Positions 53,349-63,595 are shown, counted from the stretch's first letter. The stretch is DNA of 64,000 nt from Flagellimonas lutimaris (GCF_003581615.1 NZ_QXFH01000072.1:310001-374000); one strand, 5' to 3'. The notes: generated by a model from the letters alone, not told the origin. Program-made: numbers and translations.

Positions 53349-54866
53349 TTATACTAGATTGAGCATTTTCTCCGTGGCTTTTATGGCAGATACTGTTTGG
53401 TCTGAATCCAGCCCACGAGTTGTAAAATCTTTTTCCTTGGTTTGCCAAGTAATGACAGTTTCGCAAAGTGCGTCGGAGTTACTGCCTGGCGGAATTCTAA
53501 CGGCATAGTCCACCAATTTCGGCAAATCCCTGCCTTCTTTGTTGTATACCTTTTTCAATGCGTTGATAAAAGCATCAAACTGACCATCCCCTTGTGAGCT
53601 TTCCTCATAGGTTTTTCCCTCAATTTCAATGGAAAGGGTAGTGGAGGGCTTCAATCCTTTGGAATGGGTAAGCACGTATGATTTTACAAATACTTTTTGC
53701 TGATGCAGATTGCTATCGAGTACATCGGAAATGATGTATGGTAAATCGTCCTTCGTGACACGTTCTTTTTTGTCACCAAGCTCAATGATACGTTCCGTAA
53801 CCTTTTTCAGTTCGTCATCGTTCAGGGTCAATCCAAGCTCTTGAAGATTCTTCTGAATATTGGCCTTTCCTGATGTTTTACCTAGAGCATATTTGCGTTT
53901 TCTTCCAAATCGCTCAGGTAATAAGTCGTTAAAGTAAAGATTCTTTTTACTGTCTCCATCTGCATGTATTCCAGCTGTTTGAGTAAAAACATTATCACCT
54001 ACAATTGGTTTGTTGTCAGGTATGCTGAAACCTGTAAAAGCAGACACTAATTTACTTACTTTGTAAAGTGATGATTCCTTTACACCAATCTTGATTTCTG
54101 GTAAAAAATCGTTGATTACCGCAACGGCACTGGCAAGGGGTGCATTACCCGCACGTTCGCCCATTCCATTTACGGTAAGGTGCAATCCGTGTACACCGGC
54201 CTTCAAGGCCTCCATTACGTTTGCCACGCTGAGATCGTAATCATTGTGTCCGTGAAAATCGAAATGGGTATTGGGATATCTTTCAATGATTTCCTTTAGG
54301 AAAGCCCCTGTTTCGGTATGTGTAAGTACTCCTAAGGTGTCGGGCAACAAAACTCTTTTGATGGGCTGCTTCGTCAAAAAGTCCAAAAACTGAAAGACAT
54401 AATCTTTGGAATTACGCATTCCGTTGCTCCAGTCCTCCAAATACACATTGGTATCAATTCCTAGTTTTTGCGCTTCTGAAACAACTTTTTCTATTTCTGC
54501 AAAATGCCGTTCTGGAGTTTTTTTAAGTTGATGGGTCAAATGGTTCAATGAACCTTTGGTAAGCAGGTTCTGAACCTTGGCGCCTGCTTCCTGCATCCAT
54601 TTAAGGGAAACACCATTGTCCACAAAGGTCAATACTTCGACTTTGGATAGGTATCCTTCGGGTTTTGCCCAATCGGCAATGTTCTTCACGGCCTGTAATT
54701 CACCCTCTGAAACACGGGCGGAGGCCACCTCAATGCGGTCCACTTGGAGTTCTTCCAATAATAACTTGGCCAAGGTGAGCTTTTCCGATGCGGAAAAAGA
54801 AACCCCAGAGGTTTGTTCACCATCCCTAAGGGTGGTGTCCATAATTTCTATGGTACGTGTTTTCAT
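53349..54866 (-). CDS. leuA: 2-isopropylmalate synthase family protein (LeuA/CimA-like)
   Basis: Acetyl-CoA-dependent synthase of 505 residues. The N-terminal TIM barrel has IMDTTLRDGEQTSGVSFSASEKL, FDFHGHNDYDLSVANV and LTVNGMGERAGNAPLASAVAV. The C-terminal regulatory (LeuA allosteric) domain spans about residues 390-505 and contains SYVLTHSKGLKPSTTLSIEIEG. Its place between leuD and leuB supports 2-isopropylmalate synthase. The barrel sequence (GEQTSGVSF, HGHNDYDLS) also resembles (R)-citramalate synthase forms, which would make 2-oxobutanoate for isoleucine without threonine. ilvA is present, so Leu synthesis is my first choice. Confidence 0.85.
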   Translation of the reverse strand: MKTRTIEIMDTTLRDGEQTSGVSFSASEKLTLAKLLLEELQVDRIEVASARVSEGELQAVKNIADWAKPEGYLSKVEVLTFVDNGVSLKWMQEAGAKVQNLLTKGSLNHLTHQLKKTPERHFAEIEKVVSEAQKLGIDTNVYLEDWSNGMRNSKDYVFQFLDFLTKQPIKRVLLPDTLGVLTHTETGAFLKEIIERYPNTHFDFHGHNDYDLSVANVMEALKAGVHGLHLTVNGMGERAGNAPLASAVAVINDFLPEIKIGVKESSLYKVSKLVSAFTGFSIPDNKPIVGDNVFTQTAGIHADGDSKKNLYFNDLLPERFGRKRKYALGKTSGKANIQKNLQELGLTLNDDELKKVTERIIELGDKKERVTKDDLPYIISDVLDSNLHQQKVFVKSYVLTHSKGLKPSTTLSIEIEGKTYEESSQGDGQFDAFINALKKVYNKEGRDLPKLVDYAVRIPPGSNSDALCETVITWQTKEKDFTTRGLDSDQTVSAIKATEKMLNLV

Positions 54867-54896
54867 TTTTTGGGCCGTAGTGTTCCGACGAATGGG

Positions 54897-55493
54897 TTAT
54901 AGCGGTGTGTTTTCGGCGTATTTCTCAATATCATCTTGGATATTCAACAAGTAGTCAATATCATCAAAACCGTTGAGCATATTATCCTTTTTATAATCGT
55001 TGATGTCGAAACTTTCGCTTTCCCCAGTTGCCAAAATGGTAATCTTTTGTTCTGGCAGGTTGATTTCCAACTCAGTTTTTGGGTCAGCTTCAATCGCCTT
55101 GAGAATTTTGTCCAAAAACTCAGCGCTCACCTGAACGGGAAGCACACCGATGTTCAAACAGTTGTTTCTAAAAATATCCGCAAAAAAGCTGGATACTACG
55201 CAGCGGAATCCGTAATCGTATACCGCCCAAGCGGCGTGTTCCCTGGAAGAACCGGAACCAAAGTTTTTGCCACCCACTAAAATCTTTCCAGAATAGATTG
55301 GGTTGTTCAGTACGAATTGCTCTTTTGGAGTTCCGTCTGAATTGTATCTCCAATCGCGAAATAAATTGTCGCCAAATCCTTTACGCTCGGTAGCTTTAAG
55401 GAATCTTGCAGGGATTATCTGGTCGGTATCCACATTTTCTATAGGCAATGGTACCGCTGAACTTGTTAGTATGTTGAATTTATCGTAAGCCAT
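54897..55493 (-). CDS. leuD: 3-isopropylmalate dehydratase small subunit LeuD
   Basis: Small subunit of isopropylmalate isomerase, 198 residues. The swivelling-domain motif is IPARFLKATERKGFGDNLF with VGGKNFGSGSSREHAAWAVYDYGFRCVVSSFFADIFRNN, the classic LeuD signature. It acts as a heterodimer with LeuC, encoded 67 bases upstream. leuA starts 30 bases downstream of its stop. Confidence 0.95.
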   Translation of the reverse strand: MAYDKFNILTSSAVPLPIENVDTDQIIPARFLKATERKGFGDNLFRDWRYNSDGTPKEQFVLNNPIYSGKILVGGKNFGSGSSREHAAWAVYDYGFRCVVSSFFADIFRNNCLNIGVLPVQVSAEFLDKILKAIEADPKTELEINLPEQKITILATGESESFDINDYKKDNMLNGFDDIDYLLNIQDDIEKYAENTPL

Positions 55494-55560
55494 TATTTTT
55501 CAATTTTCAGTTGTCAATTATCAATTACCAATGGATTGTTTCATTGCTAATTGTTCATTG

Positions 55561-56973
55561 TTATGCTAATATTTCCTCGTGCATTAATTCCCTTGGATCG
55601 GTCACTTTTCCAGTAACAGCAGCTGCAGCTGCCACTAATGGACTAGCGAGAAGCGTACGTGCGCCAGGGCCTTGTCGTCCTTCAAAGTTTCTGTTGGAGG
55701 TACTTACCGCATATTTTCCAGCTGGAACTTTGTCGTCATTCATTGCCAAACAAGCGGAACAGCCAGGCTCTCTCAATTCAAAACCAGCTTCGGTCAGGAT
55801 ATCCAAGATACCTTCTTCTTTAATGGCTTCTTCCACTTTGTGGGAGCCAGGAACCAACCAAGCGGTTACATTGTCGGCCTTTTTTCTTCCTTTTATGATG
55901 GAGGCAAAGGCTCTAAAATCTTCAATTCTACCATTGGTACAACTTCCAAGGAATACAAAATCGATAGGTTTGCCCACCATTGGCTCTCCTTCGTTATAAT
56001 CCATGTAATCCAACGATTTCTTATAGGTAGCGGCTGCGCCATCAATGGATTCGGCGAGCGGAATATTATTGCTGATTCCCATTCCCATTCCAGGGTTGGT
56101 ACCGAAGGTGATCATGGGTTCAATTTCGCTGGCATCAAAAGTCACTTCTTTGTCAAACTCAGCATCATCATCAGATAAAAGGGTTTTCCAATATTCCATG
56201 GCAGCATCCCAATCTTGTCCTTCTGGGGTATATTCTCTTCCTTTGATGTAGTCAAACGTCTTCTCATCCGGAGCGATCATACCTCCACGGGCACCCATTT
56301 CAATACTAAGGTTACAAACCGTCATACGGCCTTCCATGGACATGTTTTTGAATACATCCCCGGCATATTCAACAAAATATCCAGTTGCACCAGAAGTGGA
56401 CAACTTGGAAATGATGAAAAGCGCTACATCTTTAGGAGTAACAGCTTCGCTCAATTCTCCGCTTACATTGATGCGCAAACTTTTGGGCTTGGGCTGCATA
56501 ATACATTGGGTGGAAAGCACCATTTCTACCTCGCTGGTACCAATACCAAAGGCAATCGCACCAAAAGCTCCGTGCGTAGAAGTATGTGAATCTCCACAAA
56601 CAATAGTGGCTCCAGGTACGGTTATCCCATGTTCTGGGCCAATTACGTGAACAATTCCGTTTTTCTTATGTCCAAGTCCCCAATATGGAATATTGTGTGC
56701 GTTCGCATTTTCTTCCAATGCCCTTAATTGATTTGCGGACAATGGGTCTTTTACGGGCAAGTGTTGGTTTCGGGTAGGGGTATTGTGGTCAGCGGTCGCA
56801 AAAGTGCGCTCTGGGTACAATACTTTTATTCCTCTGTTCTTTAATCCTAAAAAAGCTACGGGACTTGTTACCTCGTGCACCAAATGCCTGTCGATGAAGA
56901 GTACATCCGGACCATTCTCAATATGCTTTACCACATGGGAATCCCAAACTTTATCAAATAGTGTCTTGCTCAT
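55561..56973 (-). CDS. leuC: 3-isopropylmalate dehydratase large subunit LeuC
   Basis: Aconitase-family [4Fe-4S] enzyme of 470 residues that isomerises 2- to 3-isopropylmalate. Motifs are [44 protein letters not shown] (first cluster Cys) and [18 protein letters not shown] (the other two Cys). It is the promoter-proximal gene of the leftward leu operon. TAACTTTG at 57000-57007 on the minus strand is a good -7 box about 26 bases upstream of its start. I saw no Leu-rich leader peptide or terminator here, unlike the ilv operon. Confidence 0.96.
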   Translation of the reverse strand: MSKTLFDKVWDSHVVKHIENGPDVLFIDRHLVHEVTSPVAFLGLKNRGIKVLYPERTFATADHNTPTRNQHLPVKDPLSANQLRALEENANAHNIPYWGLGHKKNGIVHVIGPEHGITVPGATIVCGDSHTSTHGAFGAIAFGIGTSEVEMVLSTQCIMQPKPKSLRINVSGELSEAVTPKDVALFIISKLSTSGATGYFVEYAGDVFKNMSMEGRMTVCNLSIEMGARGGMIAPDEKTFDYIKGREYTPEGQDWDAAMEYWKTLLSDDDAEFDKEVTFDASEIEPMITFGTNPGMGMGISNNIPLAESIDGAAATYKKSLDYMDYNEGEPMVGKPIDFVFLGSCTNGRIEDFRAFASIIKGRKKADNVTAWLVPGSHKVEEAIKEEGILDILTEAGFELREPGCSACLAMNDDKVPAGKYAVSTSNRNFEGRQGPGARTLLASPLVAAAAAVTGKVTDPRELMHEEILA

Positions 56974-57285
56974 TATATCTTCAATAATTTGTAAGCATAC
57001 AAAGTTAAAATTTGTATGTAAAACTGATTTTCGTTTAGTGTGAAATTACGATGTTCAACGCTCATTTTTAGCAAAATCAAGGAATGTTAACAAATGAATC
57101 TTTCCCATATTAATATATCACGAAATGTATCTACTGAACTTGAAGTTCTTGGTATTAACCAATTGAATTTTAATCTATTCTTTGGTTATTTAACATTGTT
57201 GTAACGCAGCTTACTCTTGAAGCTGACTATTTTAGGAGTTTAAATTAAAACTTATCCAATAATCAATTAAATCAAAAAACGAACC
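56974..57285. other. Intergenic region between leuC and the DUF2911 gene
   Basis: Divergent promoter region of 312 bases. The leftward leu promoter is the TAACTTTG site (57000-57007). On the rightward side, TAACATTG at 57191-57198 is a one-mismatch -7 candidate for the DUF2911 gene. No hairpin, Leu-rich leader or gene is seen. A 31-codon minus-strand frame with some Leu codons lacks any terminator and was not accepted. Confidence 0.5.
57000..57007 (-). promoter_or_regulatory. Candidate -7 box of the leu operon promoter
   Basis: On the minus strand the site reads TAACTTTG, an exact match to TAnnTTTG, 26 bases before the leuC start. No convincing TTG box is found about 20 bases further upstream. 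Confidence 0.4.
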
Positions 57286-58398
57286 ATGAAAAAATTCTAT
57301 TCAAACTTTTCGGTCACGACTCTCATCGTTGCCTTTTTTATTACAAGCGCGACTAATGCGCAACTTGATTTTTTACCGCGTGGCAGTCAAAAAGCAAAAG
57401 TTTCACAGCGTATTGGAAACACTGATGTAACCATTATTTACTCGAGACCCAGTGTTAATGGACGTGAAGTTTGGGGTACGCTGGTGCCTTATGGTATGAA
57501 CAATTTAGGATTTGGGACAGCTGCGGAATCACCTTGGAGAGCTGGAGCTAATGAAAACACCATTTTTAAAACCACTCACGACATTAAGATTGGTGGAAAA
57601 ACACTTTCAGCAGGAAAATATGGTTTACACATGGTTGTAAATGAAGATAACACGGCAACTATTATTTTTTCCACCAACGATGGTGCCTGGGGTAGTTATT
57701 TCTATGAACCATCTGAAGATGCACTAAGGGTAGATGTAACTACTCAGGAGAGCCCGCATGTGGAGCAATTAACCTATAGCTTTGATGATGTTACGGCGAA
57801 TTCAGCCATGGTATCATTGAAATGGGAGAAAAAACAGATTCCTTTTAAAATTGATGTGGATGTTACCCAAAATGTTTTGGCCGAAATCCGACAACAACTT
57901 CAAACATCTCCTGGTTTCAACCGTCAGAGTTGGGAACAGGCAGCAAATTTTGCATTGAACAATGGGGGTGATTTGGATGAGGCCTTGGGTTGGATCAATG
58001 CAGCTATTGAAGACCAGTTCTTTAGTGAGAAAACCTTTAACAACCTGAGCATTAAATCACAGATACTAGCTAAACAAGGTAAAACGGAAGAGGCAGATGC
58101 CATAATGGATGAAGCTTTGCCATTGGCAAACGTTTTACAAGTGCACGGTTACGGAAGACAGTTGATTGCACAGGGTAAGAAAGACAAGGCCTTGGAAGTA
58201 TTCAAATGGAACGCCAAAAATCATAAGAATACGTGGCCTGTAGATTTTGGTTTGGCCAGAGGATATTCGGCTGTTGGAAATTATAAAACGGCCCTCAAAC
58301 ATCTCAAGATTGCTGCAGACAAGGCTCCAAACCAGCCCAACAAGGATGCAATTGCTGCAGGCATCACCAAACTGCAGGAAGGTAAGGATATCAATTAA
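57286..58398 (+). CDS. DUF2911 domain protein with TPR-like C-terminus
   Basis: Exported protein of 370 residues. The signal peptide MKKFYSNFSVTTLIVAFFI ends near SATNAQ. Residues about 30-170 are DUF2911 (VTIIYSRPSVNGREVWGTLVPYG, FKTTHDIKIGGKTLSAGKYGLHMV), common in Bacteroidota. Residues about 200-365 contain repeated helical segments (NNGGDLDEALGWINAAIED, YKTALKHLKIAADKAPNQ) that look like tetratricopeptide repeats. Function is unknown; it is probably periplasmic or outer-membrane associated. It stands alone and has its own terminator. Confidence 0.88.
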   Translation: MKKFYSNFSVTTLIVAFFITSATNAQLDFLPRGSQKAKVSQRIGNTDVTIIYSRPSVNGREVWGTLVPYGMNNLGFGTAAESPWRAGANENTIFKTTHDIKIGGKTLSAGKYGLHMVVNEDNTATIIFSTNDGAWGSYFYEPSEDALRVDVTTQESPHVEQLTYSFDDVTANSAMVSLKWEKKQIPFKIDVDVTQNVLAEIRQQLQTSPGFNRQSWEQAANFALNNGGDLDEALGWINAAIEDQFFSEKTFNNLSIKSQILAKQGKTEEADAIMDEALPLANVLQVHGYGRQLIAQGKKDKALEVFKWNAKNHKNTWPVDFGLARGYSAVGNYKTALKHLKIAADKAPNQPNKDAIAAGITKLQEGKDIN

Positions 58399-58414
58399 AA
58401 CGATAATTAATAGA

Positions 58415-58438
58415 AAGCCTGGCGAAAGCCGGGTTTTT
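58415..58438 (+). terminator. Intrinsic terminator of the DUF2911 gene
   Basis: AAGCCTGGC (58415-58423) pairs with GCCGGGTTT (58428-58436), with two wobble pairs and a GAAA tetraloop, followed by TTTT. It begins 16 bases after the stop and lies next to the 3' end of recG. Confidence 0.85.
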
Positions 58439-58440
58439 TG

Positions 58441-60546
58441 TTAACTGATATAGTTCCAAATGGTTTTGTTGGCCATCATTTTGGAAAAGGCATTTAGAAT
58501 AGGGGCATTTTCTGCTTTTTCGAGCCTTGGGTCTTGTTTGAGCAATTGAATGGCGTAATAACGGGCTGTTTTCAGGATTTGATTGTCCTTGACAATATCT
58601 GCAATCTTAAGATTCAGCATCCCACTCTGTTGGGTGCCCATCAAATCACCAGGGCCCCTAAGTTTAAGGTCAACCTCTGCAATTTCGAAACCATCATTGG
58701 TGCTGACCATGGTTTGTAGACGGGTTTTGGCATCTTCGGATAGTTTATGACTTGTCATCAGAATACAGAAGCTCTGTTCTGCACCTCGTCCTACGCGACC
58801 GCGTAGCTGGTGCAGTTGTGACAATCCAAATCGTTCTGCGCTTTCAATGATCATTACGGAGGCATTGGGCACATTCACACCCACCTCAATAACCGTAGTG
58901 GCGATCATAATTTGGGTTTCACCTTTTACAAAACGTTCCATTTCGTAATCCTTATCCGCGGGTTTCATTTTACCATGTACAATGGAAATTTGGTATTCGG
59001 GTTGCGGAAAATCACGGACAATGCTTTCGTAACCATCCATTAAATCCTTGTAATCGAGCGCTTCTGACTCTTGAATCAGAGGATAGACAATGTAAATCTG
59101 TCTGCCTTTTTTGATTTCATCTTTGATGAATCCAAACACCTTCAGTCTATTACTGTCGTATCGGTGAACCGTTTTGATGGGTTTTCTTCCAGGAGGCAGC
59201 TCATCAATCACCGAGATGTCCAAATCACCATAAAGGCTCATGGCCAAGGTTCTGGGAATGGGGGTTGCTGTCATCACCAAGATGTGGGGGGGCGTCTGAT
59301 TTTTATGCCACAACTTCGACCGTTGCGCCACCCCAAAACGATGCTGTTCGTCCACAATGGCCAAACCCAGGTTCCGAAACTGCACTTTATCCTCCAAAAC
59401 AGCATGTGTGCCCACAAGAATGTTCAAATTACCATTTTCCAATTGATTGTGCAGCAAAGTGCGTTCGGACTTTTTAGTGGAACCGGTCAATAGGGCAATC
59501 TTAACGTCCATATGCTCCAACAGTTCCTTGAGTCCGTTGTAATGTTGAGTCGCCAAAATTTCGGTAGGTGCCATCAAACAGGTCTGAAAACCGTTGTCAA
59601 TGGCCAAAAGCATACACATTAATGCTACAATCGTTTTCCCTGACCCCACATCGCCTTGCAGCAATCGGTTCATTTGGGCATTACTACCCAAATCGTTCCG
59701 AATTTCCTTAATTACCCGCTTTTGGGCATTCGTGAGTTCAAAAGGGAGGTGTTTCTTAAAAAACTCGGTAAACTTTTCGCCTACGGCAACAAAGGGCATT
59801 CCTTTTATTTTTTGTTTCCGTTGTAAATTTTGGGATATCAATCGCAATTGCACAAAAAACAACTCTTCAAACTTTAATCGAAATTGAGCTTTGGCCAATA
59901 ATTCTTGATTCTTCGGAAAATGAACATTAAAAAGCGCTGCACTCTTTGATATCAACTTCAATTCTTCCAAAAGGTTTTGGGACAAGGATTCAGGAAATTG
60001 GCCCTTGCACTCTACAAACAACTGTTGCATCATTTTACTGATGGCCCGATTGGTGATTCCTTTTTTACTTAATTTTTCCGTAGAAGGGTAGATGGGCTGC
60101 ATCACCATTTTTAATCCTTGTTGATGCTTTTGCAAAGTTTCCATCTCGGGGTGGGGCATTGAGAAAGTACTTCCGTATTTGTTCACCCTACCAAAAACCA
60201 CGTAGGGTTCGTTCAGTTTTAAATTTTCCTTGATCCATTTAAGCCCACGGAACCAAACGAGGTCCATTTGTCCTGTTTCATCTACAAAAGAGGCCACCAA
60301 ACGCTTCCCCCGTTTTTGTTCCACCGTTTTTAGATGGACAATTTTCCCCACCACTTGCACATCGGCACCGCTGGGTTGCAGTTGATTAATTTTATAATAA
60401 CTCGTCCGGTCCAAATAGCGGTTGGGGAAGAGGTGGAGCAGGTCCCTAAAGGTCTCAATGCCCAATTCGGCCTTTAGTACATCGGCCCTGTTCGGACCAA
60501 CTCCTTTGAGATATGCTATGGGAGTTTGCAGAAAATTGGGATTCAT
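58441..60546 (-). CDS. recG: ATP-dependent DNA helicase RecG
   Basis: Branch-migration helicase that remodels stalled replication forks and recombination intermediates. It has 701 residues. The N-terminal wedge domain begins PIAYLKGVGPNRADVLKAEL. The helicase core has Walker A LLQGDVGSGKTIVALM, Walker B IVDEQHRFGVAQR (DEQH), VMTATPIPRTLAM, and QLRGRVGRG. ATG at 60546 is chosen: an upstream ATG would add 21 residues with no match and overlap the divergent peptidase gene. Its stop is next to the terminator of the DUF2911 gene, and it is divergent from an M1 peptidase with 46 bases between starts. Confidence 0.95.
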   Translation of the reverse strand: MNPNFLQTPIAYLKGVGPNRADVLKAELGIETFRDLLHLFPNRYLDRTSYYKINQLQPSGADVQVVGKIVHLKTVEQKRGKRLVASFVDETGQMDLVWFRGLKWIKENLKLNEPYVVFGRVNKYGSTFSMPHPEMETLQKHQQGLKMVMQPIYPSTEKLSKKGITNRAISKMMQQLFVECKGQFPESLSQNLLEELKLISKSAALFNVHFPKNQELLAKAQFRLKFEELFFVQLRLISQNLQRKQKIKGMPFVAVGEKFTEFFKKHLPFELTNAQKRVIKEIRNDLGSNAQMNRLLQGDVGSGKTIVALMCMLLAIDNGFQTCLMAPTEILATQHYNGLKELLEHMDVKIALLTGSTKKSERTLLHNQLENGNLNILVGTHAVLEDKVQFRNLGLAIVDEQHRFGVAQRSKLWHKNQTPPHILVMTATPIPRTLAMSLYGDLDISVIDELPPGRKPIKTVHRYDSNRLKVFGFIKDEIKKGRQIYIVYPLIQESEALDYKDLMDGYESIVRDFPQPEYQISIVHGKMKPADKDYEMERFVKGETQIMIATTVIEVGVNVPNASVMIIESAERFGLSQLHQLRGRVGRGAEQSFCILMTSHKLSEDAKTRLQTMVSTNDGFEIAEVDLKLRGPGDLMGTQQSGMLNLKIADIVKDNQILKTARYYAIQLLKQDPRLEKAENAPILNAFSKMMANKTIWNYIS

Positions 60547-60592
60547 CGAACTAAAATATGTAATTTGGAAGGACTTTTGATAAGATGATGGT

Positions 60593-62683
60593 ATGAAGCT
60601 GAGCCCCATAGTCGTTTTTTTCTTATTTGTACAGTTCTTGTCCGCCCAAGTTCAGGATAAGGTAGACTTTGTCCACGCCAATGTTTCGATTGAACCCACA
60701 CCATCCGAAAATCGCATAAATGGTAACGTGACTTATCAGTTTGACGTAATTGAAGATGTGAGTTCCTTTTATCTTGATGCTGTAAATCTTGAGTTTTCAT
60801 CAGTTTTTTTGGATGATGCAAAAATAGACTACGATTACAATGGTCGAAAAATAACCATCAAAAAAATGATGGAGAAAGGCGACACCCATTTGCTGAAGCT
60901 GGATTATATTGGCAAACCCAAACAAACGGTATATTTTTTAGGTTGGGACGATGGTGTCAGGAACAATGAACAAGTTTGGACGCAGGGACAGGGGAAATAT
61001 ACCAGTCACTGGTTACCCAGTTTTGATGATATGATGGAAAAGGTAGAGTTTGATCTTGAAATTATCCTGAAGCAAGATTATACCGTAATCGCCAACGGAA
61101 AGTTGGTCAAACAAGACACCTTGCCCGATGATAATGGATATTTATGGCAGTTTGATATGGAAGAACCAATGAGTAGTTATCTTGTAGGTTTTGCCATCGG
61201 GGATTTTGATAAAAAGGACATTCAATCCAGTTCAGGAATGCCTATTGAACTCTATTATGAACGAAAAGACAGTTTAAAAGCTGAACCTACATATCGGTAC
61301 ACTAAGCATGTTTTTGACTTTTTGGAAAACGAAATCGATGTTGCCTACCCATGGAAGAACTACAAACAAGTTCCCGTTCAGGATTTTCTCTATGCGGGAA
61401 TGGAGAACACCACTTGCACCATCTTTTCGAATCAATATGTGATAGATTCTACCGCCTTTATGGACAAAAACTACGTGAATGTAAATGCTCACGAGATGGC
61501 GCACCATTGGTTTGGCGATTTGGTTACCGAAACCAGCAGCGAACACCATTGGTTGCACGAAGGCTTTGCCACATTTTACGCCTACTTGGCGGAAAAGGAC
61601 ATTTTTGGTGATGATTATTTCTATTGGCATTTATTGGAAACAGCCAAAGCCTTACAGCGTTTTTCTGGTGATGATGGAGGCGAGGCGCTTCGCAATCCGA
61701 ACGCTGGCAGCCTTACATTTTACGAAAAAGGTGCTTGGTCCTTGGTAATGCTCAGAGATAAAGTAGGAGAGGAAGCTTTTCAGCGAGGCGTGCAGAACTA
61801 CCTAAACAAATATGCCTTTAAAAACGTGACCATCCCCAATTTTATGGAGGAACTGGAAAAGGTTTCGAACACAGACCTTGAAGATTTTGAGAAGCTGTGG
61901 TTGGAGAATCCTGATTTTCCTTATAATCAAGTGATTTCGTTTTTAAAGGAGAAGAATACATCCATCAAAACATATTTTGAGCTGAAAAACAAGATAGCGA
62001 AGCAACCTGAAAAGACCGAAACCATTTTAAAACGAGCTTGGAAAAGATTAATATCAAACCAACTAAAAGAAAACCTGGTTTTGGATTATGGTGATAAGCT
62101 GTCCGCAGCATTTTTGGGTACCATCATCAAATCTGAAGATTTAAAAGTAAGGCAAGCTGTTATTTTGTCTCAAAATAAAATCCCTGTGGAGCTTCAAACA
62201 GCGGTCGAGGGACTTTTAAACGATAAGAGCTACACCACCATAGAAGCTGCTTTGTACCGACTGTGGACTGACTTTCCCCAAAACAGAAGCAAATATCTCA
62301 ATGAAACTGATGGAATCACAGGGTTTCCGAATAAGAATATCCGATTGTTATGGTTGACCCTCGCCTTGGTGACTCCTGAGTACAATCCAGATTCAAAAGC
62401 TTTATATTTTGATGAATTAAGCGGTTATACAGGTTCCGAGCATCATTTTGAAACCCGTTTGATTGCATTCCAATACTTAAAAAGTATTGGTGGTTTTACC
62501 GATACCGTACTAAAAAACTTAGTGGAGTCTTGTAGTCACCATGTGTGGCATTTTAAAAAGTCGGCCAGAGAAATATTGAACGCCTTTTTGCAATCTGAGG
62601 GGAATACAGCCCGCATTAAAGGGCTTTACCCTTTGTTAAGTCAGCAAGAAAAACAATATTTGGAGAAAACTTTAGGTGAATGA
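60593..62683 (+). CDS. M1 family zinc aminopeptidase
   Basis: Exported metallopeptidase of 696 residues with signal peptide MKLSPIVVFFLFVQFLSAQ. Zinc ligands are in the HExxH-18-E motif: HEMAHH at His300-His304 and Glu323 in HEGF. The aminopeptidase exopeptidase motif GAMEN appears as YAGMENTTCTIF, one residue different (AGMEN). The N-terminal beta domain is in about residues 20-200. It probably removes N-terminal residues from peptides in the periplasm. The patatin-like gene follows with a 4-base overlap (ATGA). Confidence 0.92.
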   Translation: MKLSPIVVFFLFVQFLSAQVQDKVDFVHANVSIEPTPSENRINGNVTYQFDVIEDVSSFYLDAVNLEFSSVFLDDAKIDYDYNGRKITIKKMMEKGDTHLLKLDYIGKPKQTVYFLGWDDGVRNNEQVWTQGQGKYTSHWLPSFDDMMEKVEFDLEIILKQDYTVIANGKLVKQDTLPDDNGYLWQFDMEEPMSSYLVGFAIGDFDKKDIQSSSGMPIELYYERKDSLKAEPTYRYTKHVFDFLENEIDVAYPWKNYKQVPVQDFLYAGMENTTCTIFSNQYVIDSTAFMDKNYVNVNAHEMAHHWFGDLVTETSSEHHWLHEGFATFYAYLAEKDIFGDDYFYWHLLETAKALQRFSGDDGGEALRNPNAGSLTFYEKGAWSLVMLRDKVGEEAFQRGVQNYLNKYAFKNVTIPNFMEELEKVSNTDLEDFEKLWLENPDFPYNQVISFLKEKNTSIKTYFELKNKIAKQPEKTETILKRAWKRLISNQLKENLVLDYGDKLSAAFLGTIIKSEDLKVRQAVILSQNKIPVELQTAVEGLLNDKSYTTIEAALYRLWTDFPQNRSKYLNETDGITGFPNKNIRLLWLTLALVTPEYNPDSKALYFDELSGYTGSEHHFETRLIAFQYLKSIGGFTDTVLKNLVESCSHHVWHFKKSAREILNAFLQSEGNTARIKGLYPLLSQQEKQYLEKTLGE

Positions 62684-63594
62684 GGGCATTGGTCATTTCG
62701 GGAGGAGGTAGTAAGGGTGCCTTTGCTGGTGGTGTTGCCCAATTTTTGATTCAGGAAGCCAAACACGATTACGATTTGTTCGTTGGAACTTCTACGGGTA
62801 GTCTATTGATTTCACATTTGGCATTGAATAAATTGGATAAGATTAAAAACATCTATTCAAACGTCAACCAAGACAGTATTTTCAACAATTGCCCTTTCAT
62901 TATTAAGAAAAAACACGGCGTTGAGACCATTGCCATCAACCATTGGAATGTGATCAAAAACTTTATCAAGGGCAAAAAAACCTTTGGGGAAAGCGAAAAC
63001 CTACGGAAATTAATTCGAAGATCCATTACGATTGAAGAGTTCAACGAATTGAAGCAAGGTAAAATGGATGTGGTAGTTACGGTGTCCAATCTATCGTTGA
63101 ACCAAGTGGAATACAAATCCATCAACGATTGCACGTACGATGAGTTCTGTGACTGGATATGGATTTCCTCCAACTACACACCGTTTATGAGTTTGGTCAA
63201 AAAGAATGGCTGCGAATATGCAGACGGTGGATTGGGTACCTTGGTGCCCATCGAGGAAGCTTTGCAGCGAGGTGCAACTGAAGTAGATGTGGTGGTTTTG
63301 CACACCGAAGTTAACCATTTAAACCGCATGTCATCCAAAAACCCTTTTGATCTCATTACCACCATTTTCGGATTTATGTTGGACCGTATCGAGAATCAGA
63401 ATATCCGAATCGGTAAGTTAGTGGCGAACCAAAAGGATGCAATCATTAATTTCTACTATACGCCAACAGTTCTCACCACAAACTCATTGGTTTTCAATAA
63501 AGAAAGAATGACATTGTGGTGGAAGCGTGGTTATTTATACGCCAAGAACAAGAACGAGGAAACTAGTCCAATAGAACCTGAACGGCAGGAATAG
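62680..63594 (+). CDS. Patatin-like phospholipase
   Basis: Ser-Asp dyad lipid acyl hydrolase of 304 residues. The oxyanion loop is SGGGSKGAFAGG (residues 7-18), the nucleophile is Ser38 in GTSTG, and the Asp is Asp182 in YADGGLG. It lacks a signal peptide and is probably cytoplasmic or loosely membrane-bound. It overlaps the aminopeptidase gene by 4 bases and so is translationally coupled to it. The natural lipid substrate is unknown. Confidence 0.92.
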   Translation: MRALVISGGGSKGAFAGGVAQFLIQEAKHDYDLFVGTSTGSLLISHLALNKLDKIKNIYSNVNQDSIFNNCPFIIKKKHGVETIAINHWNVIKNFIKGKKTFGESENLRKLIRRSITIEEFNELKQGKMDVVVTVSNLSLNQVEYKSINDCTYDEFCDWIWISSNYTPFMSLVKKNGCEYADGGLGTLVPIEEALQRGATEVDVVVLHTEVNHLNRMSSKNPFDLITTIFGFMLDRIENQNIRIGKLVANQKDAIINFYYTPTVLTTNSLVFNKERMTLWWKRGYLYAKNKNEETSPIEPERQE

Positions 63595-63595
63595 A

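Noticed and set aside
57062..57064. Possible Leu-codon leader before leuC on the minus strand
   Set aside because: The 31-codon frame has only a few scattered Leu codons and no terminator hairpin follows, so it does not qualify as an attenuation leader.
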